DNA of 64,000 bases from Pseudomonas allokribbensis (GCF_014863605.1 NZ_CP062252.1:5557501-5621500), one strand, 5' to 3'. Numbered from the stretch's first letter, positions 1 through 10,312 are shown. Program-made: numbers and translations. Notes: a model not told the origin generated them from the letters alone.

Positions 1-29
1 TATAGGCCTCCAGAATCTGCCGTCAACTC

Positions 30-653
30 TTAATTACGCTTTTCTTGCAAAACCTGCCTTTTACCCGGCAAACGCGGGATTCGGCGGGCTACCGGTGGCA
101 GTCGCAGCACAAGAAGCAACCCACCTATAGAGGCATAGACCGCCCACTCTTTAAGATCGGCGCGCACAATCCACAGCATATGCAGCAATCCCAACCCGAG
201 AATCACATACGCCAGCCGGTGCAACTTCTTCCAGCGCGCGCCCAGGCGACGCTGGCTATAACGATTGGACGTCACCGCCAACGCCAGCAACCCCAGAAAC
301 CCAAGCGTGCCGACAATAATGTACGGACGCTTGCGCAACTCGACGCCCAGCTGCGACCAGTCGAAACCCAGGATGAACGCCATATAGCTGCATAAATGCA
401 AAACCACATACGCAAAACACCAGAGCCCCAACTGCCGGCGCACAGCGATCCACCCTGCCCACCCCGTAAGCTTCTGCAGCGGCGTCATGCTCAAAGTGAT
501 CAACAGCAATACCAATGTCCCGAGCCCAAGTCGATCAACCAGGACTTTTCCGGGATCTGGCCCGAGCAGATCCTCAAAGGCCTGATAGAACCACCACAAC
601 GGCCAGATAGCCGCCGCAATAAAAACGCCCACACGCCAGAACGGATATCGCAT
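30..653 (-). CDS. msrQ: MsrQ, heme-binding membrane subunit of the periplasmic methionine sulfoxide reductase
   Basis: A 207-residue protein of about five to six hydrophobic helices with conserved histidines in membrane segments (H near 87 in [12 protein letters not shown] near 145 and 159). This fits the YedZ/MsrQ ferric-reductase-like family. MsrQ takes electrons from the quinone pool or a flavin reductase and passes them through b-type heme to MsrP, which repairs oxidised methionine in periplasmic proteins. Its ATG overlaps the msrP stop by one base (TGATG), so the two are translationally coupled. The call is secure from the combination of membrane topology and the msrP neighbour. Confidence 0.95.
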   Translation of the reverse strand: MRYPFWRVGVFIAAAIWPLWWFYQAFEDLLGPDPGKVLVDRLGLGTLVLLLITLSMTPLQKLTGWAGWIAVRRQLGLWCFAYVVLHLCSYMAFILGFDWSQLGVELRKRPYIIVGTLGFLGLLALAVTSNRYSQRRLGARWKKLHRLAYVILGLGLLHMLWIVRADLKEWAVYASIGGLLLVLRLPPVARRIPRLPGKRQVLQEKRN

Positions 654-1666
654 CAGTAATTCTTCCGTAGATCGAGCCCTGTATATAAAGAAGCGACTTC
701 GTCCGAGTAGCCGTTGAACATCTGCGTATCACGCACATTCGGCTTGAACAGACTATTAGGAAGACGTCGTTCCCGAGCCTGAGTCCAGCGGGGGTGATCA
801 ACCGTCGGGTTCACATTGGCATAAAACCCATACTCGTCCGCTGCAATGCTTTGCCAGGTCGTCTTTGGCTGCTCACTGACCAGACTGATCCGCACGATGG
901 ATTTGACACTCTTGAAGCCATACTTCCATGGCACCACCAGACGCAACGGCGCGCCGTTCTGATTCGGCAATTCACGGCCGTACATGCCCACTGCCAGGAT
1001 CGCCAATGGATTCATCGCCTCATCCAGACGCAAGCCTTCTACATAAGGCCAGTCGATCAGAGCAAATCCCGACCGCTGTCCGGGCATGCTCTTCGGATCC
1101 TGCAAGGTTTCAAAACGAATGTATTTGGCGTTGGACGTCGGCTCCACCTGCTTGAGCAGCGCCGAAACAGGGAAACCGATCCAGGGGATGACCATCGACC
1201 ACGCCTCGACACAACGCAGGCGATAGATGCGCTCCTCCAACTGATAAGGTTTCATGAAGTCCTCCAGTGCATAGCGCCCCGGCTTCCCCACCTCCCCGTC
1301 CACCACCACACTCCAGGGTTCGGTCTTCAGCGATCCGGCATTCGCCGCCGGATCCCCCTTGTCGGTACCGAACTCATAGAAGTTGTTGTAGTGGGTCGCG
1401 TCCTTATAGGGCGTGATCGCCTCATCCTTGACGTTCACGGCGCCCCATTTAATAGAAGGCTGCTTCTCGGTAAACCAGGCGGGCGCATTGCCAGACTCGA
1501 CATCGGCATAACGGGCGGCCTCTTCGGCACTGGCCCAACGCGGCAAGCTGCTCACGGCCAAGCCTGCCGCAGTTGCTCCGAGCAATTGCCGGCGAGAGAG
1601 ATAAATGGATTCAGGCGTGACGTTCGACTCGTGGCAGTCGGACGCTTTGGGGATTTTGATCAGCAT
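653..1666 (-). CDS. msrP: MsrP, periplasmic molybdopterin-dependent methionine sulfoxide reductase
   Basis: Catalytic subunit of the MsrPQ repair system. The start is placed at 1666 because GGAG lies about 6 bases upstream; an upstream in-frame ATG at 1702 has no visible Shine-Dalgarno. This gives 337 residues. A twin-arginine signal is visible near residues 24-37 ([14 protein letters not shown]), so the protein is exported folded with its cofactor. The cysteine near residue 152 (YRLRCVEAW) matches the molybdenum ligand of sulfite-oxidase-fold enzymes. It lies upstream of msrQ and probably shares its transcript; pssA is 63 bases further upstream on the same strand. Confidence 0.95.
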   Translation of the reverse strand: MLIKIPKASDCHESNVTPESIYLSRRQLLGATAAGLAVSSLPRWASAEEAARYADVESGNAPAWFTEKQPSIKWGAVNVKDEAITPYKDATHYNNFYEFGTDKGDPAANAGSLKTEPWSVVVDGEVGKPGRYALEDFMKPYQLEERIYRLRCVEAWSMVIPWIGFPVSALLKQVEPTSNAKYIRFETLQDPKSMPGQRSGFALIDWPYVEGLRLDEAMNPLAILAVGMYGRELPNQNGAPLRLVVPWKYGFKSVKSIVRISLVSEQPKTTWQSIAADEYGFYANVNPTVDHPRWTQARERRLPNSLFKPNVRDTQMFNGYSDEVASLYTGLDLRKNY

Positions 1667-1729
1667 GACAACTCCGCAGTTTTGGAGGACAGATGCACCC
1701 ATAGACTGCGGAGTATGAGGGAAATTACA

Positions 1730-2593
1730 TCACTCGACGTTTTTGTGGCGACGAAGATGCAACAGGTACTGCACAGGGCCCGAGGCTGCATAGGCAAGGA
1801 ACACCAACAGCAGAATACGCGGAGGATCACTGAACACCACGGCGAACACCAGTACCACCGCCAGGATCGCCACGAATGGTACGCGCCCTTTCAGGTCCAG
1901 CTCCTTGAAGCTGTTGTACTTGATGTTGCTGACCATCAGCATGCCGGCAGCCGCCACCATCAATGCAACCAGGAACGACATCTTCGAACCCTGGATCCCG
2001 TAATCGCTGAACGCCCAGACAATCCCCGCGACCACACCGGCAGCTGCCGGACTGGCCAGACCGATGAAGTAGCGCTTGTCTGCGGTGCCCACCTGAGTAT
2101 TGAAGCGCGCCAGACGCAACGCTGCGCCGGCCACATAGATGAAGGCGACCATCCAGCCGACCTTGCCCATGTCACCCAAGGCCCAGCCGAATGCCAGCAA
2201 TGCCGGCGCGACGCCAAACGCAACCATGTCCGACAGCGAGTCGTACTCGGCACCGAATGCACTTTGGGTGTTGGTCATGCGTGCCACACGGCCGTCGAGA
2301 CCATCGAGCACCATAGCGACAAAAATCGCGATAGCCGCGAAGGCGAAGTACTTGCTCGCACTCGCCGAATCCCCGGCGCTCAACGCAGCCTGGGCACTCA
2401 TCGAATTGATGATGGAATAGAACCCTGCAAACAGGTTCGCAGTGGTGAACAGATTCGGCAAAAGATAGATACCACGATGCCGGACTTTACGACCTTCTGC
2501 GTCATGCCCTTCTTCGACATGCTCATCGATGGGCAGCAGGCTTTCGGCGTCTGAAGCCTGGTTCGGCTCTTCGGGACGTTCGCTCATGGACAT
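1730..2593 (-). CDS. pssA: CDP-diacylglycerol--serine O-phosphatidyltransferase
   Basis: A 287-residue integral membrane enzyme that makes phosphatidylserine from CDP-diacylglycerol and serine, the route to phosphatidylethanolamine. The CDP-alcohol phosphotransferase signature is complete at about residues 97-122: D-G-L-D-G-R-V-A-R, then G, D and D at the expected spacing. About eight hydrophobic segments follow a charged 40-residue N-terminus. This is the membrane (type II) form, not the phospholipase-D-like E. coli enzyme. It follows ilvC on the same strand, but a strong terminator lies between them, so it probably has its own promoter or depends on read-through. Confidence 0.95.
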   Translation of the reverse strand: MSMSERPEEPNQASDAESLLPIDEHVEEGHDAEGRKVRHRGIYLLPNLFTTANLFAGFYSIINSMSAQAALSAGDSASASKYFAFAAIAIFVAMVLDGLDGRVARMTNTQSAFGAEYDSLSDMVAFGVAPALLAFGWALGDMGKVGWMVAFIYVAGAALRLARFNTQVGTADKRYFIGLASPAAAGVVAGIVWAFSDYGIQGSKMSFLVALMVAAAGMLMVSNIKYNSFKELDLKGRVPFVAILAVVLVFAVVFSDPPRILLLVFLAYAASGPVQYLLHLRRHKNVE

Positions 2594-2687
2594 TACCTTG
2601 CAACGGATTGGACATTTTCGACAGGTGTCTGGGACGACGGTTCGGCCACAAACGATGCAGCTTTATACCAGAACCGCCCGCCCATAC

Positions 2688-2717
2688 GAAAAAACGCGGC
2701 CGAGGCCGCGTTTTTTC
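2688..2717 (-). terminator. Rho-independent terminator after ilvC
   Basis: A 13-base perfect inverted repeat (A6 CGCGGCC, GA loop, GGCCGCG T6) spans 2689-2716. It has T tracts in both orientations, so it could act on either strand. It lies 18 bases downstream of the ilvC stop and upstream of pssA. Confidence 0.93.
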
Positions 2718-2734
2718 ATACAAGGGTCGACGAC

Positions 2735-3799
<1,065 letters not shown>

Positions 3800-4291
3800 T
3801 TAGATGCTGAGTACTTTGTCGCCGCGGGCAATACCGGTGACGCCACTACGGACCGTTTCCAGAATCGATGCGGTGCCGATGGACTGAATGAAGCTGTCGA
3901 GCTTGTCGCTGGTACCGGTCAGTTGAACGGTATACACGCTGGCGCTGACGTCGACGATCTGTCCACGGTAAATATCGGTGGTGCGTTTGATCTCGGCGCG
4001 CTGGGCGCCAGTGGCCTTGACCTTGACCAGCATCAGTTCGCGCTCGATGTGAGCACTTTCCGACAGGTCCACCAGCTTGACCACTTCGATCAGCTTGTTC
4101 AGGTTTTTGGTGATCTGCTCGATGATTTCATCGTGGCCGACAGTGGTCAGCGTCAGACGCGACAGAGTCGGGTCTTCGGTCGGCGCCACGGTCAGGCTTT
4201 CAATGTTGTAGTTGCGCTGCGAGAACAGGCCGACTACGCGAGACAAAGCACCGGGTTCGTTTTCCAGAAGCAAGGAAATAATGTGCCGCAT
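3800..4291 (-). CDS. ilvH: Acetolactate synthase small (regulatory) subunit
   Basis: A 163-residue regulatory subunit beginning MRHIISLLLENEPG. The start at 4291 gives the usual family length; an in-frame extension up to 4321 would overlap ilvI and add ten residues. The N-terminal ACT domain (about residues 4-78) binds valine for feedback inhibition, and the C-terminal domain is the usual ALS_ss_C. It begins 2 bases after the ilvI stop, which suggests translational coupling and equal expression of the two subunits. Confidence 0.97.
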   Translation of the reverse strand: MRHIISLLLENEPGALSRVVGLFSQRNYNIESLTVAPTEDPTLSRLTLTTVGHDEIIEQITKNLNKLIEVVKLVDLSESAHIERELMLVKVKATGAQRAEIKRTTDIYRGQIVDVSASVYTVQLTGTSDKLDSFIQSIGTASILETVRSGVTGIARGDKVLSI

Positions 4292-4293
4292 GA

Positions 4294-6018
4294 TTAGGTA
4301 CGCTCCGTCTTGCTCAGCCACATATCGCGCATGGAGCCGTCTTTGATCTGCATCGGGTAGACGTGCTCGCTGGTGTCGACCGAAATGTCGAGCACCACCA
4401 GGCGATCCTTCAGGGCGAACGCTTCTTCCATCTTCGACTTCAAATCTTTCGATTCGGTGATGCGCACGCCGACGTGACCATAGGCCTCGGCCAGCTTGAC
4501 GAAATCAGGCAGCGATTCCATGTAGGAGTGCGAGTGACGGCTGCCGTAACTCATGTCTTGCCACTGACGAACCATGCCCAGTACACCGTTGTTCAAGATC
4601 ACGATCTTGACCGGCAAACCGTATTGCAGGCAGGTCGACAGCTCCTGGATGTTCATCTGGATGCTGCCTTCACCGGTGACGCACGCAACGTCAGACTCAG
4701 GGAAGCTCAAGGCGATACCCATCGCGGCCGGCAGACCGAAGCCCATCGTGCCCAGACCACCAGAGTTGATCCAGCGGTTCGGCTTGTTGAACTTGTAGTA
4801 CTGCGCAGCAAACATCTGGTGCTGGCCCACGTCGGAGGTCACAAAGGCATCGCCCTTGGTCACTTCGCACAGGGTTTCGATCACGGTCTGCGGCTTGATC
4901 TTGCTGCCGTCGCCCTTGTCATAAGGGAACAGGCCGCGATCACCGCGCCACTCGTCGACTTGCTTCCACCAGCTGGCGACCGCTTCCTTGTTCGGGGTTT
5001 CGCCGATTTCCTTGAGGATCGCGACCATTTCGGTCAGGACGCTCTCAACCGGGCCAACGATTGGCACGTCAGCCTTGATGGTCTTGGAAATCGAAGCCGG
5101 GTCGATGTCGATGTGAATGATCTTGGCGTTCGGGCAGAACTTCGGCGCGCCGTTGATCACGCGATCATCGAAACGCGCACCGACCGCCAGGATCACATCG
5201 GCATGGTGCATCGCAAGGTTCGCGGTGTAGCTGCCGTGCATGCCGAGCATGCCAATGAACTGACGGTCAGTGCCAGGGTAGCCACCCAGGCCCATCAAGG
5301 TATTGGTGACCGGCAGGTTGAGCATTTGCGCCAGTTCGGTCAGCGGCGCGGAGCCGTTGCCGAGAATCACGCCACCGCCGGAGTACAGCACGGGACGCTT
5401 GGCCGCCAGGAGCATTTCTGCTGCCTTGCGGATTTGCCCGGAGTGACCGCGAACGGCCGGGCTGTAGGAACGCAGTTTGGCTTTCTTCGGGAAGATGTAT
5501 TCGAACTTCTCGGCCGGGTTGGTCATGTCTTTCGGGATATCGACCACGACCGGGCCCGGACGACCGGATTGCGCCAGGTAGAAGGCTTTCTTCATGACTT
5601 CCGGGATTTCGGACGCGTGCTTGATCATGAAGCTGTGCTTCACGATCGGCCGGGAGATACCGATCATGTCGGTTTCCTGGAACGCGTCGGTGCCGACCAT
5701 GGTGCTTGGCACCTGACCGGAAATGATCACCATCGGAATCGAGTCCATGTAGGCCGTGGCAATACCGGTGATGGCGTTTGTGGCGCCTGGACCGGAAGTC
5801 ACCAATACCACGCCGGCTTTACCGGTGGCACGGGCGTAGCCGTCAGCCATATGGGTAGCCGCTTGTTCGTGACGAACCAGGATGTGGGTCACTTCCGGTT
5901 CTTTGAACAGGGCATCGTAAACATGAAGAAGAGCACCACCCGGGTACCCGTAGATATATTTGACGCCTTCGTCACGCAAGAAGCGGACGAGCATCTCACC
6001 GCCAGATAAAAGCTCCAC
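4294..6018 (-). CDS. ilvI: Acetolactate synthase large (catalytic) subunit
   Basis: A thiamine-diphosphate enzyme that condenses pyruvate with pyruvate or 2-oxobutyrate. The start is chosen as GTG at 6018: GAGG sits 8 bases upstream, and the resulting 574 residues are the usual length. Another GTG at 6027 overlaps that Shine-Dalgarno. Visible features are the N-terminal catalytic glutamate region ([17 protein letters not shown]), the FAD-linked middle domain, and the thiamine-binding [12 protein letters not shown] segment near residue 450. It is the first gene of ilvI-ilvH-ilvC. A short Leu/Val/Ile-rich ORF ends inside the ribosome-binding site. Confidence 0.97.
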   Translation of the reverse strand: MELLSGGEMLVRFLRDEGVKYIYGYPGGALLHVYDALFKEPEVTHILVRHEQAATHMADGYARATGKAGVVLVTSGPGATNAITGIATAYMDSIPMVIISGQVPSTMVGTDAFQETDMIGISRPIVKHSFMIKHASEIPEVMKKAFYLAQSGRPGPVVVDIPKDMTNPAEKFEYIFPKKAKLRSYSPAVRGHSGQIRKAAEMLLAAKRPVLYSGGGVILGNGSAPLTELAQMLNLPVTNTLMGLGGYPGTDRQFIGMLGMHGSYTANLAMHHADVILAVGARFDDRVINGAPKFCPNAKIIHIDIDPASISKTIKADVPIVGPVESVLTEMVAILKEIGETPNKEAVASWWKQVDEWRGDRGLFPYDKGDGSKIKPQTVIETLCEVTKGDAFVTSDVGQHQMFAAQYYKFNKPNRWINSGGLGTMGFGLPAAMGIALSFPESDVACVTGEGSIQMNIQELSTCLQYGLPVKIVILNNGVLGMVRQWQDMSYGSRHSHSYMESLPDFVKLAEAYGHVGVRITESKDLKSKMEEAFALKDRLVVLDISVDTSEHVYPMQIKDGSMRDMWLSKTERT

Positions 6019-6029
6019 GTTGTTCACCT

Positions 6030-6098
6030 CTAAAACGCCAGAATACCGTCCACAAAAAAGCGAACGGGTCTTAATAGGTTTACTTCTCGGCAGAGCAT
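6030..6098 (-). CDS. Possible 22-residue leader peptide before ilvI
   Basis: An ATG at 6098 opens a 22-codon frame ending in TAG at 6030-6032. The peptide reads [20 protein letters not shown] then AF. Eight of its 22 residues are Leu, Val or Ile, and two adjacent leucine codons are CTA-TTA, which are rare in Pseudomonas. The stop codon directly abuts the ilvI Shine-Dalgarno (TAGAGG). This resembles leader peptides that couple charged Leu/Val tRNA supply to ilv expression. Against it, no good Shine-Dalgarno precedes the ATG and no clear terminator follows. It is an inference and could be chance. Confidence 0.3.
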   Translation of the reverse strand: MLCREVNLLRPVRFFVDGILAF

Positions 6099-6418
6099 GA
6101 GCGACGGTGGTCGCCGACTACGTCAGCACTGACTGAGCAAGTATTGGGATCGTCCCAAGTGTTGCGGGCCTTTCCCACCCAGCGCGAGGTAACGCGTTGC
6201 GGGTGTAACAGGTCGACGCGGATATGCGCCTCATGATCTGCCGAGAGGGTCTGCTTCTGGCAGTCCCTGTACAGCGGACTTTGGATTCTTCTGTTTCGCC
6301 CTCTCCAAGTCAAGCCGTCAATGTGCTTAATTGTGGGTAAGCACATGAGAACGCAAGAAAAAACCTGAAAAGCGCTACTCTGTTAGCGTCAATTGCGCAA
6401 TTTTGCCAAGGAATCAGC
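6099..6418. promoter_or_regulatory. Divergent intergenic region, ilvI leader and DUF4124 gene promoter area
   Basis: About 320 bases without a convincing gene besides the short leader ORF. On the minus strand TTGACT (6308-6313), a 17-base spacer and AAGAAT (6285-6290) form a possible ilvI promoter, implying a leader of about 250 bases. That leader contains a short hairpin (TTGGGA-TCG-TCCCAA at 6144-6158) and GCGAC-CACC-GTCGC just before the leader ATG. A 12-base perfect palindrome AATTGCGCAATT (6391-6402) lies just upstream of the plus-strand gene and may be an operator. All assignments here are by eye. Confidence 0.4.
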
Positions 6419-6835
6419 ATGCGAACGCTCCTCGTCATCCTGCTGATCGGCCTCAGCCCCTGGTGCATGGCCGGTCAGATCTACAAATGGGTCGATGCTC
6501 AAGGTGTCACGCATTTCGATGCGCAGCCGCCACAAGGTCAAACGGCGACCACAGTGCAAACGCCGCCCTCGCCTGCTCCGCGCCCCACTGCGATGCCCGG
6601 CAGCGGCGCGTTGGGCGATCAGAAAGCCATCGACGACAAGGTCAGGAAACAGGTCGCCGAGCAACAGGCTCAGCTCAAGACCTTCTGCGAACAGGCACGC
6701 ACGAACCTGGCGCAGTTACAGAACAATCCGCGCTTGAGGGAAGAGACCGAGGGAGAATTGCGTCGGCTGAGCGATACGCAACGTCAGGAGCGTATCGCAG
6801 AGACGCAGAAGCAGATCGCCGAGAACTGCCAGTGA
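6419..6835 (+). CDS. DUF4124 domain-containing periplasmic protein
   Basis: A 138-residue protein with a signal peptide (about residues 1-18, cleavage after CMA) followed directly by the DUF4124 motif GQIYKWVDAQGVTHFDAQPP. It then has a proline-rich linker and a charged helical C-terminal half, probably coiled-coil (residues about 70-138). DUF4124 proteins are common secreted proteins in Pseudomonas with no established biochemical role. It stands alone between the divergent ilv genes and a convergent yqcC-like gene. A stop-overlapping 22-base palindrome may end the transcript. Confidence 0.85.
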   Translation: MRTLLVILLIGLSPWCMAGQIYKWVDAQGVTHFDAQPPQGQTATTVQTPPSPAPRPTAMPGSGALGDQKAIDDKVRKQVAEQQAQLKTFCEQARTNLAQLQNNPRLREETEGELRRLSDTQRQERIAETQKQIAENCQ

Positions 6836-6846
6836 TCACTGGCAGT
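6825..6846. terminator. Perfect 22-base palindrome at convergent gene ends
   Basis: ACTGCCAGTGATCACTGGCAGT is a perfect palindrome covering the stop codon of the DUF4124 gene. It lies 8 bases from the end of the convergent yqcC-like gene. No T run follows on either strand, so it is not a canonical intrinsic terminator. It could protect 3' ends. Confidence 0.5.
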
Positions 6847-6853
6847 CGGCCGT

Positions 6854-7192
6854 TCAGCGCGAAGCAGTGATCAGCAGGTCGAACTCTTTGAGCAATACCT
6901 GCAACTGCCGATCCTTGCCCTGCAGATTGCGTTGGGCGAAGACCATTTCGGCCATTTCCTGAATGCCCGAGGCATTGGGCAATGGCAGGTCCTGCTCGAG
7001 GATCATCTTCATCCGCGGCAGGAAGATCCATTGCAGCCACTGCTCGAAATCGAGCGTGTCGACCGAGAATGGCTCGACACTGCTCAAGGCTTCAGCCGAA
7101 GGCTGGACGTCATCCCACCAGCCCTGGGTACGCAGTTCGCGCTCGATCAACAGCAGTTGATCGGCAACTTTCGAGAAACGCGCGTCCATCAC
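6854..7192 (-). CDS. YqcC family protein (DUF446)
   Basis: A 112-residue soluble helical protein matching the YqcC/DUF446 family, with the family's W-W-D start region (RELRTQGWWDD) and FEQWLQWIFLPRMKMILE segment. Function is unestablished; in enterobacteria the homologue sits beside the pseudouridine synthase truC. Here it overlaps the preceding TPR lipoprotein gene by 4 bases (ATGA), so the two are probably co-translated. The family call is confident; nothing can be said about activity. Confidence 0.85.
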   Translation of the reverse strand: MMDARFSKVADQLLLIERELRTQGWWDDVQPSAEALSSVEPFSVDTLDFEQWLQWIFLPRMKMILEQDLPLPNASGIQEMAEMVFAQRNLQGKDRQLQVLLKEFDLLITASR

Positions 7193-7935
7193 AGCGAAAC
7201 CTTGGCCTTCTGACGGGCCAGTGCGGCGCCAGCGGAATCACCTTGTTTCTCACGTGCCTGAGCGATCAGTTCCCACAGGCTGGCCTGCAAGTCCGGACGA
7301 CCGTTGGCCATGGTCAGCGCGCGGCGGGCAGTTTGCTCGGCTTGCGGGGCATCGCCCTGAGCCATGCGCACCTGCGCCAGACGGTAAAGCACTTGTGGCT
7401 CACGCGGGGCAACACGCTGAGCGCGCTCAAGGCTGGAGGACGCACCGTTCAGATCACCACCGGCCTGCTGTTGCTGCGCGGTGGTCAACAAGGCGAGCAC
7501 CGGGCCGTCCAGTTGCTCGTCGGCGGACAGACCGCCACCGCTGCTGGCCGAAGGAATGCCGCTAGGCGTCGAAGGCATGCTGTAACTGCCGGAGCTGATC
7601 GGTGCCGATTCGACCGGCGAAGGGTTGTATGGCCCCGCAGTGATACCACCGGACGCCGGGCCCGGAACAATCGGCGAGCTGCTGATCGGCGTCGACGTCG
7701 CAGCGCCACCCGGCACCATCACCACCACACCGGTATCGCCCTGCGGGATAGCCTGAGTCTGGCCCTGCACAGGACGTTTCACCGTCGTCTGCCGGAAGCC
7801 GCCATTGGCCGAAATGCGTTCACTGTTGGACACAGCCGTGCCCGAATCGACAACCGGGATCGAACCACGCTGTACGGTGGAGCAGCCGCTGAGCAAAGCC
7901 ACGGCGGTCACCGCTGGAATCAACCACTTGTTCAC
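7189..7935 (-). CDS. TPR-containing outer-membrane lipoprotein
   Basis: A 248-residue protein with a lipoprotein signal (lipobox LLSGC, lipidated Cys near residue 18). A long Pro/Ser/Gly-rich linker (about residues 60-140) is followed by tetratricopeptide-like helices (about 145-248), for example SLERAQRVAPREPQVLYRLAQ. It is 16 bases downstream of the PBP1B gene on the same strand. This position and the repeat type suggest a scaffolding role for peptidoglycan synthesis at the envelope, possibly with PBP1B. That role is inference from position only. Confidence 0.85.
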   Translation of the reverse strand: MNKWLIPAVTAVALLSGCSTVQRGSIPVVDSGTAVSNSERISANGGFRQTTVKRPVQGQTQAIPQGDTGVVVMVPGGAATSTPISSSPIVPGPASGGITAGPYNPSPVESAPISSGSYSMPSTPSGIPSASSGGGLSADEQLDGPVLALLTTAQQQQAGGDLNGASSSLERAQRVAPREPQVLYRLAQVRMAQGDAPQAEQTARRALTMANGRPDLQASLWELIAQAREKQGDSAGAALARQKAKVSL

Positions 7936-7951
7936 TTGAAACCCTCTTCGC

Positions 7952-10276
7952 TTAATTCATCCAGCCCTTGACCCAATCCATCACCGACTCGCTCGACGCC
8001 GGGCTTTCGCCCGCGCAGGAGGCGCCGGGTGGCGGTTCGCTGCCGCGAATATACGGCATCTGCACGGCGCCCGGACAGTTGGCATCAGAGCCCTGGCCGG
8101 TACGCGAATCAACCCACGCCTGAACCACGTTGTCCGGCTGCGGCATGTCCAGCGGCAGCGGATCGGCCTTGCGCATGAAACTGGTCCAGACCTGCAACGC
8201 ACCGGTAGCACCGGTGAACGGCGTCTTGCCGTTATCGTCACGACCGAGCCAGACCACCGCCAGCAGATCCTGACTGAAACCGGCGAACCAGCTGTCGCGC
8301 GAATCGTTACTGGTACCGGTCTTGCCGGCCAGTGTCAGGGTTTTGGGCAGCACGTTGTAGACCGAGCTGCCGGTACCTTCACGCATGACGCGCTGCATGG
8401 CGTTCTGGATCAGGTAGATCGAGGCCGGATCGAAACGCTGCTCGATCTGGAACGGATAACGCTTGAGCGGCTCGCCCTCGGCGGTCAGCACGCTGCGAAT
8501 CCCGCGCATCGGCGTATTGAAACCACCGTTGGCGAGGGTCTGGTACATGGTCGCCACTTCGATCGGCGTCATGCCACCGGCACCCAGCAGCATCGACGGG
8601 AAGGCCGGGAACTCGCGAGTTACGCCCAGACGCCCGATGGTCTTGAGGACATTCGGAACACCCACCGCCAGCCCGAGACGCGAGGTCGACAGGTTGTAGG
8701 AGTGCGCCAGCCCTTGATAGAGGAACACCGTACCGTGGGAGCGGCGATCATAGTTCTGCGGTTTCCAGACCTGACCGTCTGCGCCCTTGATGGAAAGCGG
8801 ATCGTCCGACAGCCAACTGGTCAGCGTGTACTGGCTCGGTTTCTCCAGTGCCGTCAGATAAACCGCAGGTTTGACCAGCGAGCCAATCGGCCGCACGGCA
8901 TCCAGTGCCCGGTTGAACCCGGCGTAACTGGCCTGACGGCTGCCGATCATCGCCTGGACTTCGCCGGTTTCCGGGTTGGTCACGACCATCGCCGCTTCCA
9001 CGTCATCGGAACCCTTGCGGCCGGAAAGACGCTTGAAGGTGTCGTTGACCGAAGCTTCGGCTTTCATCTGCAGGATCGGGTCGAAACTGGTGAAGATCCG
9101 CAGACCTTCCTCGGTCAAGTCTTCGTCGCGGTAGTCTTCACGCAACTGGCGTTTGACCAGATCGATGAAGCCCGGGAACGAGCTGTCGGCCAGCTTGCCG
9201 CGCGAGGTCACGCCCAGCGGCATTTTCTTCGCGGCTTCCACCTGCTCGGCAGAGGCGACACCCTGTTGCTCAAGCACGTCGAGCACCAGGTTGCGTCGCT
9301 CCAGCGCCCGCTCCGGGTTGCGACGCGGGTTGTAATAGGAAGGGCCTTTGACCATCCCGACCAACAGCGCGACCTGATGCAGTTTCAGCTCGGACAATGG
9401 CTGACCGAAGAAGAACTGACTGGCCAGACCGAAACCGTGTACCGCACGCTGACCGTCCTGACCGACGAAGACTTCGTTGAGGTAGGCCTCAAGAATTTCC
9501 TTCTTGTCGTAATGCACCTCGAGCAACAGCGCCATCATCGCTTCGGTGAGCTTGCGGGTCAGGCTGCGTTCGTTGGTGAGGTAGAAGTTCTTGACCAGTT
9601 GCTGGGTCAGCGTACTGCCGCCCTGAGTCATCTTGCCGCCAGAGGTGTTGACCCAGATCGCCCGGGCAATCGACTTCGGCGACACACCCCAGTGACTGTA
9701 GTAATCCCGGTCTTCCACAGCGACCAGGGTTTCCAGCAGGTACGGCGGCACCTGATCGAGCTTGATCAGAATCCGGTCTTCAAGGTTTTTCGGGTAGATC
9801 CCGCCGATCATCAGCGGCTCCAGGCGCACCACCGACAACTTCGAACCGTTCGTCGCCGAAAGCTCGGCCACGTAATCACCGGAGAAACGCACGCGAACCG
9901 GCTGCGGTTTCTCGAGGCCTTCATAGAACTGGAAGCCACGGGTGTTCAGATCGACGGTATTGCCGTTGACGGCTGCAGCGCCGGGGCCATTGCTCACGGC
10001 CTCGCGGCGATAGCCCAGGGCGTCGAGCTCAGTGAGGAAATCGTCCTTGCTCAGTTTCTGTCCGACGAACAGCTCGAGCGGACGCGCGTATACCTTGGCC
10101 GGGATGGTCCAGCGCTTGCCGGAGAATTTCTCCTGCACCACGGCATCGAGGTAAACGGCGAAGCCAGCCAGCACCACAAGGCCGACCAGACTGAGTTTAA
10201 GGGCCCAGCCCAACCATGGGCGCAGGCCCCGGGAAGGTGGTTTTTTAGGGGTGCGGGGGGATCGAGTACGAGTCAT
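7952..10276 (-). CDS. mrcB: Penicillin-binding protein 1B (bifunctional transglycosylase/transpeptidase)
   Basis: A 774-residue class A PBP that polymerises and cross-links peptidoglycan. A basic cytoplasmic tail (residues 1-25) and one transmembrane helix (about 27-48) are followed by a UB2H-like domain. The GT51 domain has the catalytic glutamate in VAVEDRDYYSHWG and GGSTLTQQLVKN. The transpeptidase domain shows the SxxK serine in GSLVKP, SYN in HSYNLS, and KTGTS. The start lacks a Shine-Dalgarno, and a TATAAT box sits only 8 bases upstream, so the mRNA may be leaderless. The TPR lipoprotein and yqcC-like genes follow closely. Confidence 0.97.
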   Translation of the reverse strand: MTRTRSPRTPKKPPSRGLRPWLGWALKLSLVGLVVLAGFAVYLDAVVQEKFSGKRWTIPAKVYARPLELFVGQKLSKDDFLTELDALGYRREAVSNGPGAAAVNGNTVDLNTRGFQFYEGLEKPQPVRVRFSGDYVAELSATNGSKLSVVRLEPLMIGGIYPKNLEDRILIKLDQVPPYLLETLVAVEDRDYYSHWGVSPKSIARAIWVNTSGGKMTQGGSTLTQQLVKNFYLTNERSLTRKLTEAMMALLLEVHYDKKEILEAYLNEVFVGQDGQRAVHGFGLASQFFFGQPLSELKLHQVALLVGMVKGPSYYNPRRNPERALERRNLVLDVLEQQGVASAEQVEAAKKMPLGVTSRGKLADSSFPGFIDLVKRQLREDYRDEDLTEEGLRIFTSFDPILQMKAEASVNDTFKRLSGRKGSDDVEAAMVVTNPETGEVQAMIGSRQASYAGFNRALDAVRPIGSLVKPAVYLTALEKPSQYTLTSWLSDDPLSIKGADGQVWKPQNYDRRSHGTVFLYQGLAHSYNLSTSRLGLAVGVPNVLKTIGRLGVTREFPAFPSMLLGAGGMTPIEVATMYQTLANGGFNTPMRGIRSVLTAEGEPLKRYPFQIEQRFDPASIYLIQNAMQRVMREGTGSSVYNVLPKTLTLAGKTGTSNDSRDSWFAGFSQDLLAVVWLGRDDNGKTPFTGATGALQVWTSFMRKADPLPLDMPQPDNVVQAWVDSRTGQGSDANCPGAVQMPYIRGSEPPPGASCAGESPASSESVMDWVKGWMN

Positions 10277-10284
10277 GGCGGCGG

Positions 10285-10312
10285 ATTATACGCACTTTAT
10301 TCATACTCAACA
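10285..10312 (-). promoter_or_regulatory. Candidate mrcB promoter abutting the start codon
   Basis: On the minus strand TATAAT (10285-10290) lies 8 bases before the mrcB ATG, with TGTTGA 16 bases further upstream. Transcription would begin at or within one or two bases of the ATG. The 8 bases between box and start (CCGCCGCC) contain no Shine-Dalgarno. Confidence 0.55.

Noticed and set aside
1666..1702. An upstream ATG extending MsrP by 12 residues
   Set aside because: No ribosome-binding site there, while the ATG at 1666 has GGAG at good spacing and leaves an intact Tat signal.
6080..6346. An 88-codon minus-strand frame in the ilvI leader region
   Set aside because: Its composition (many Trp, His, Cys and Arg) is unlike a real protein, it lacks a ribosome-binding site, and it covers the leader with hairpins.
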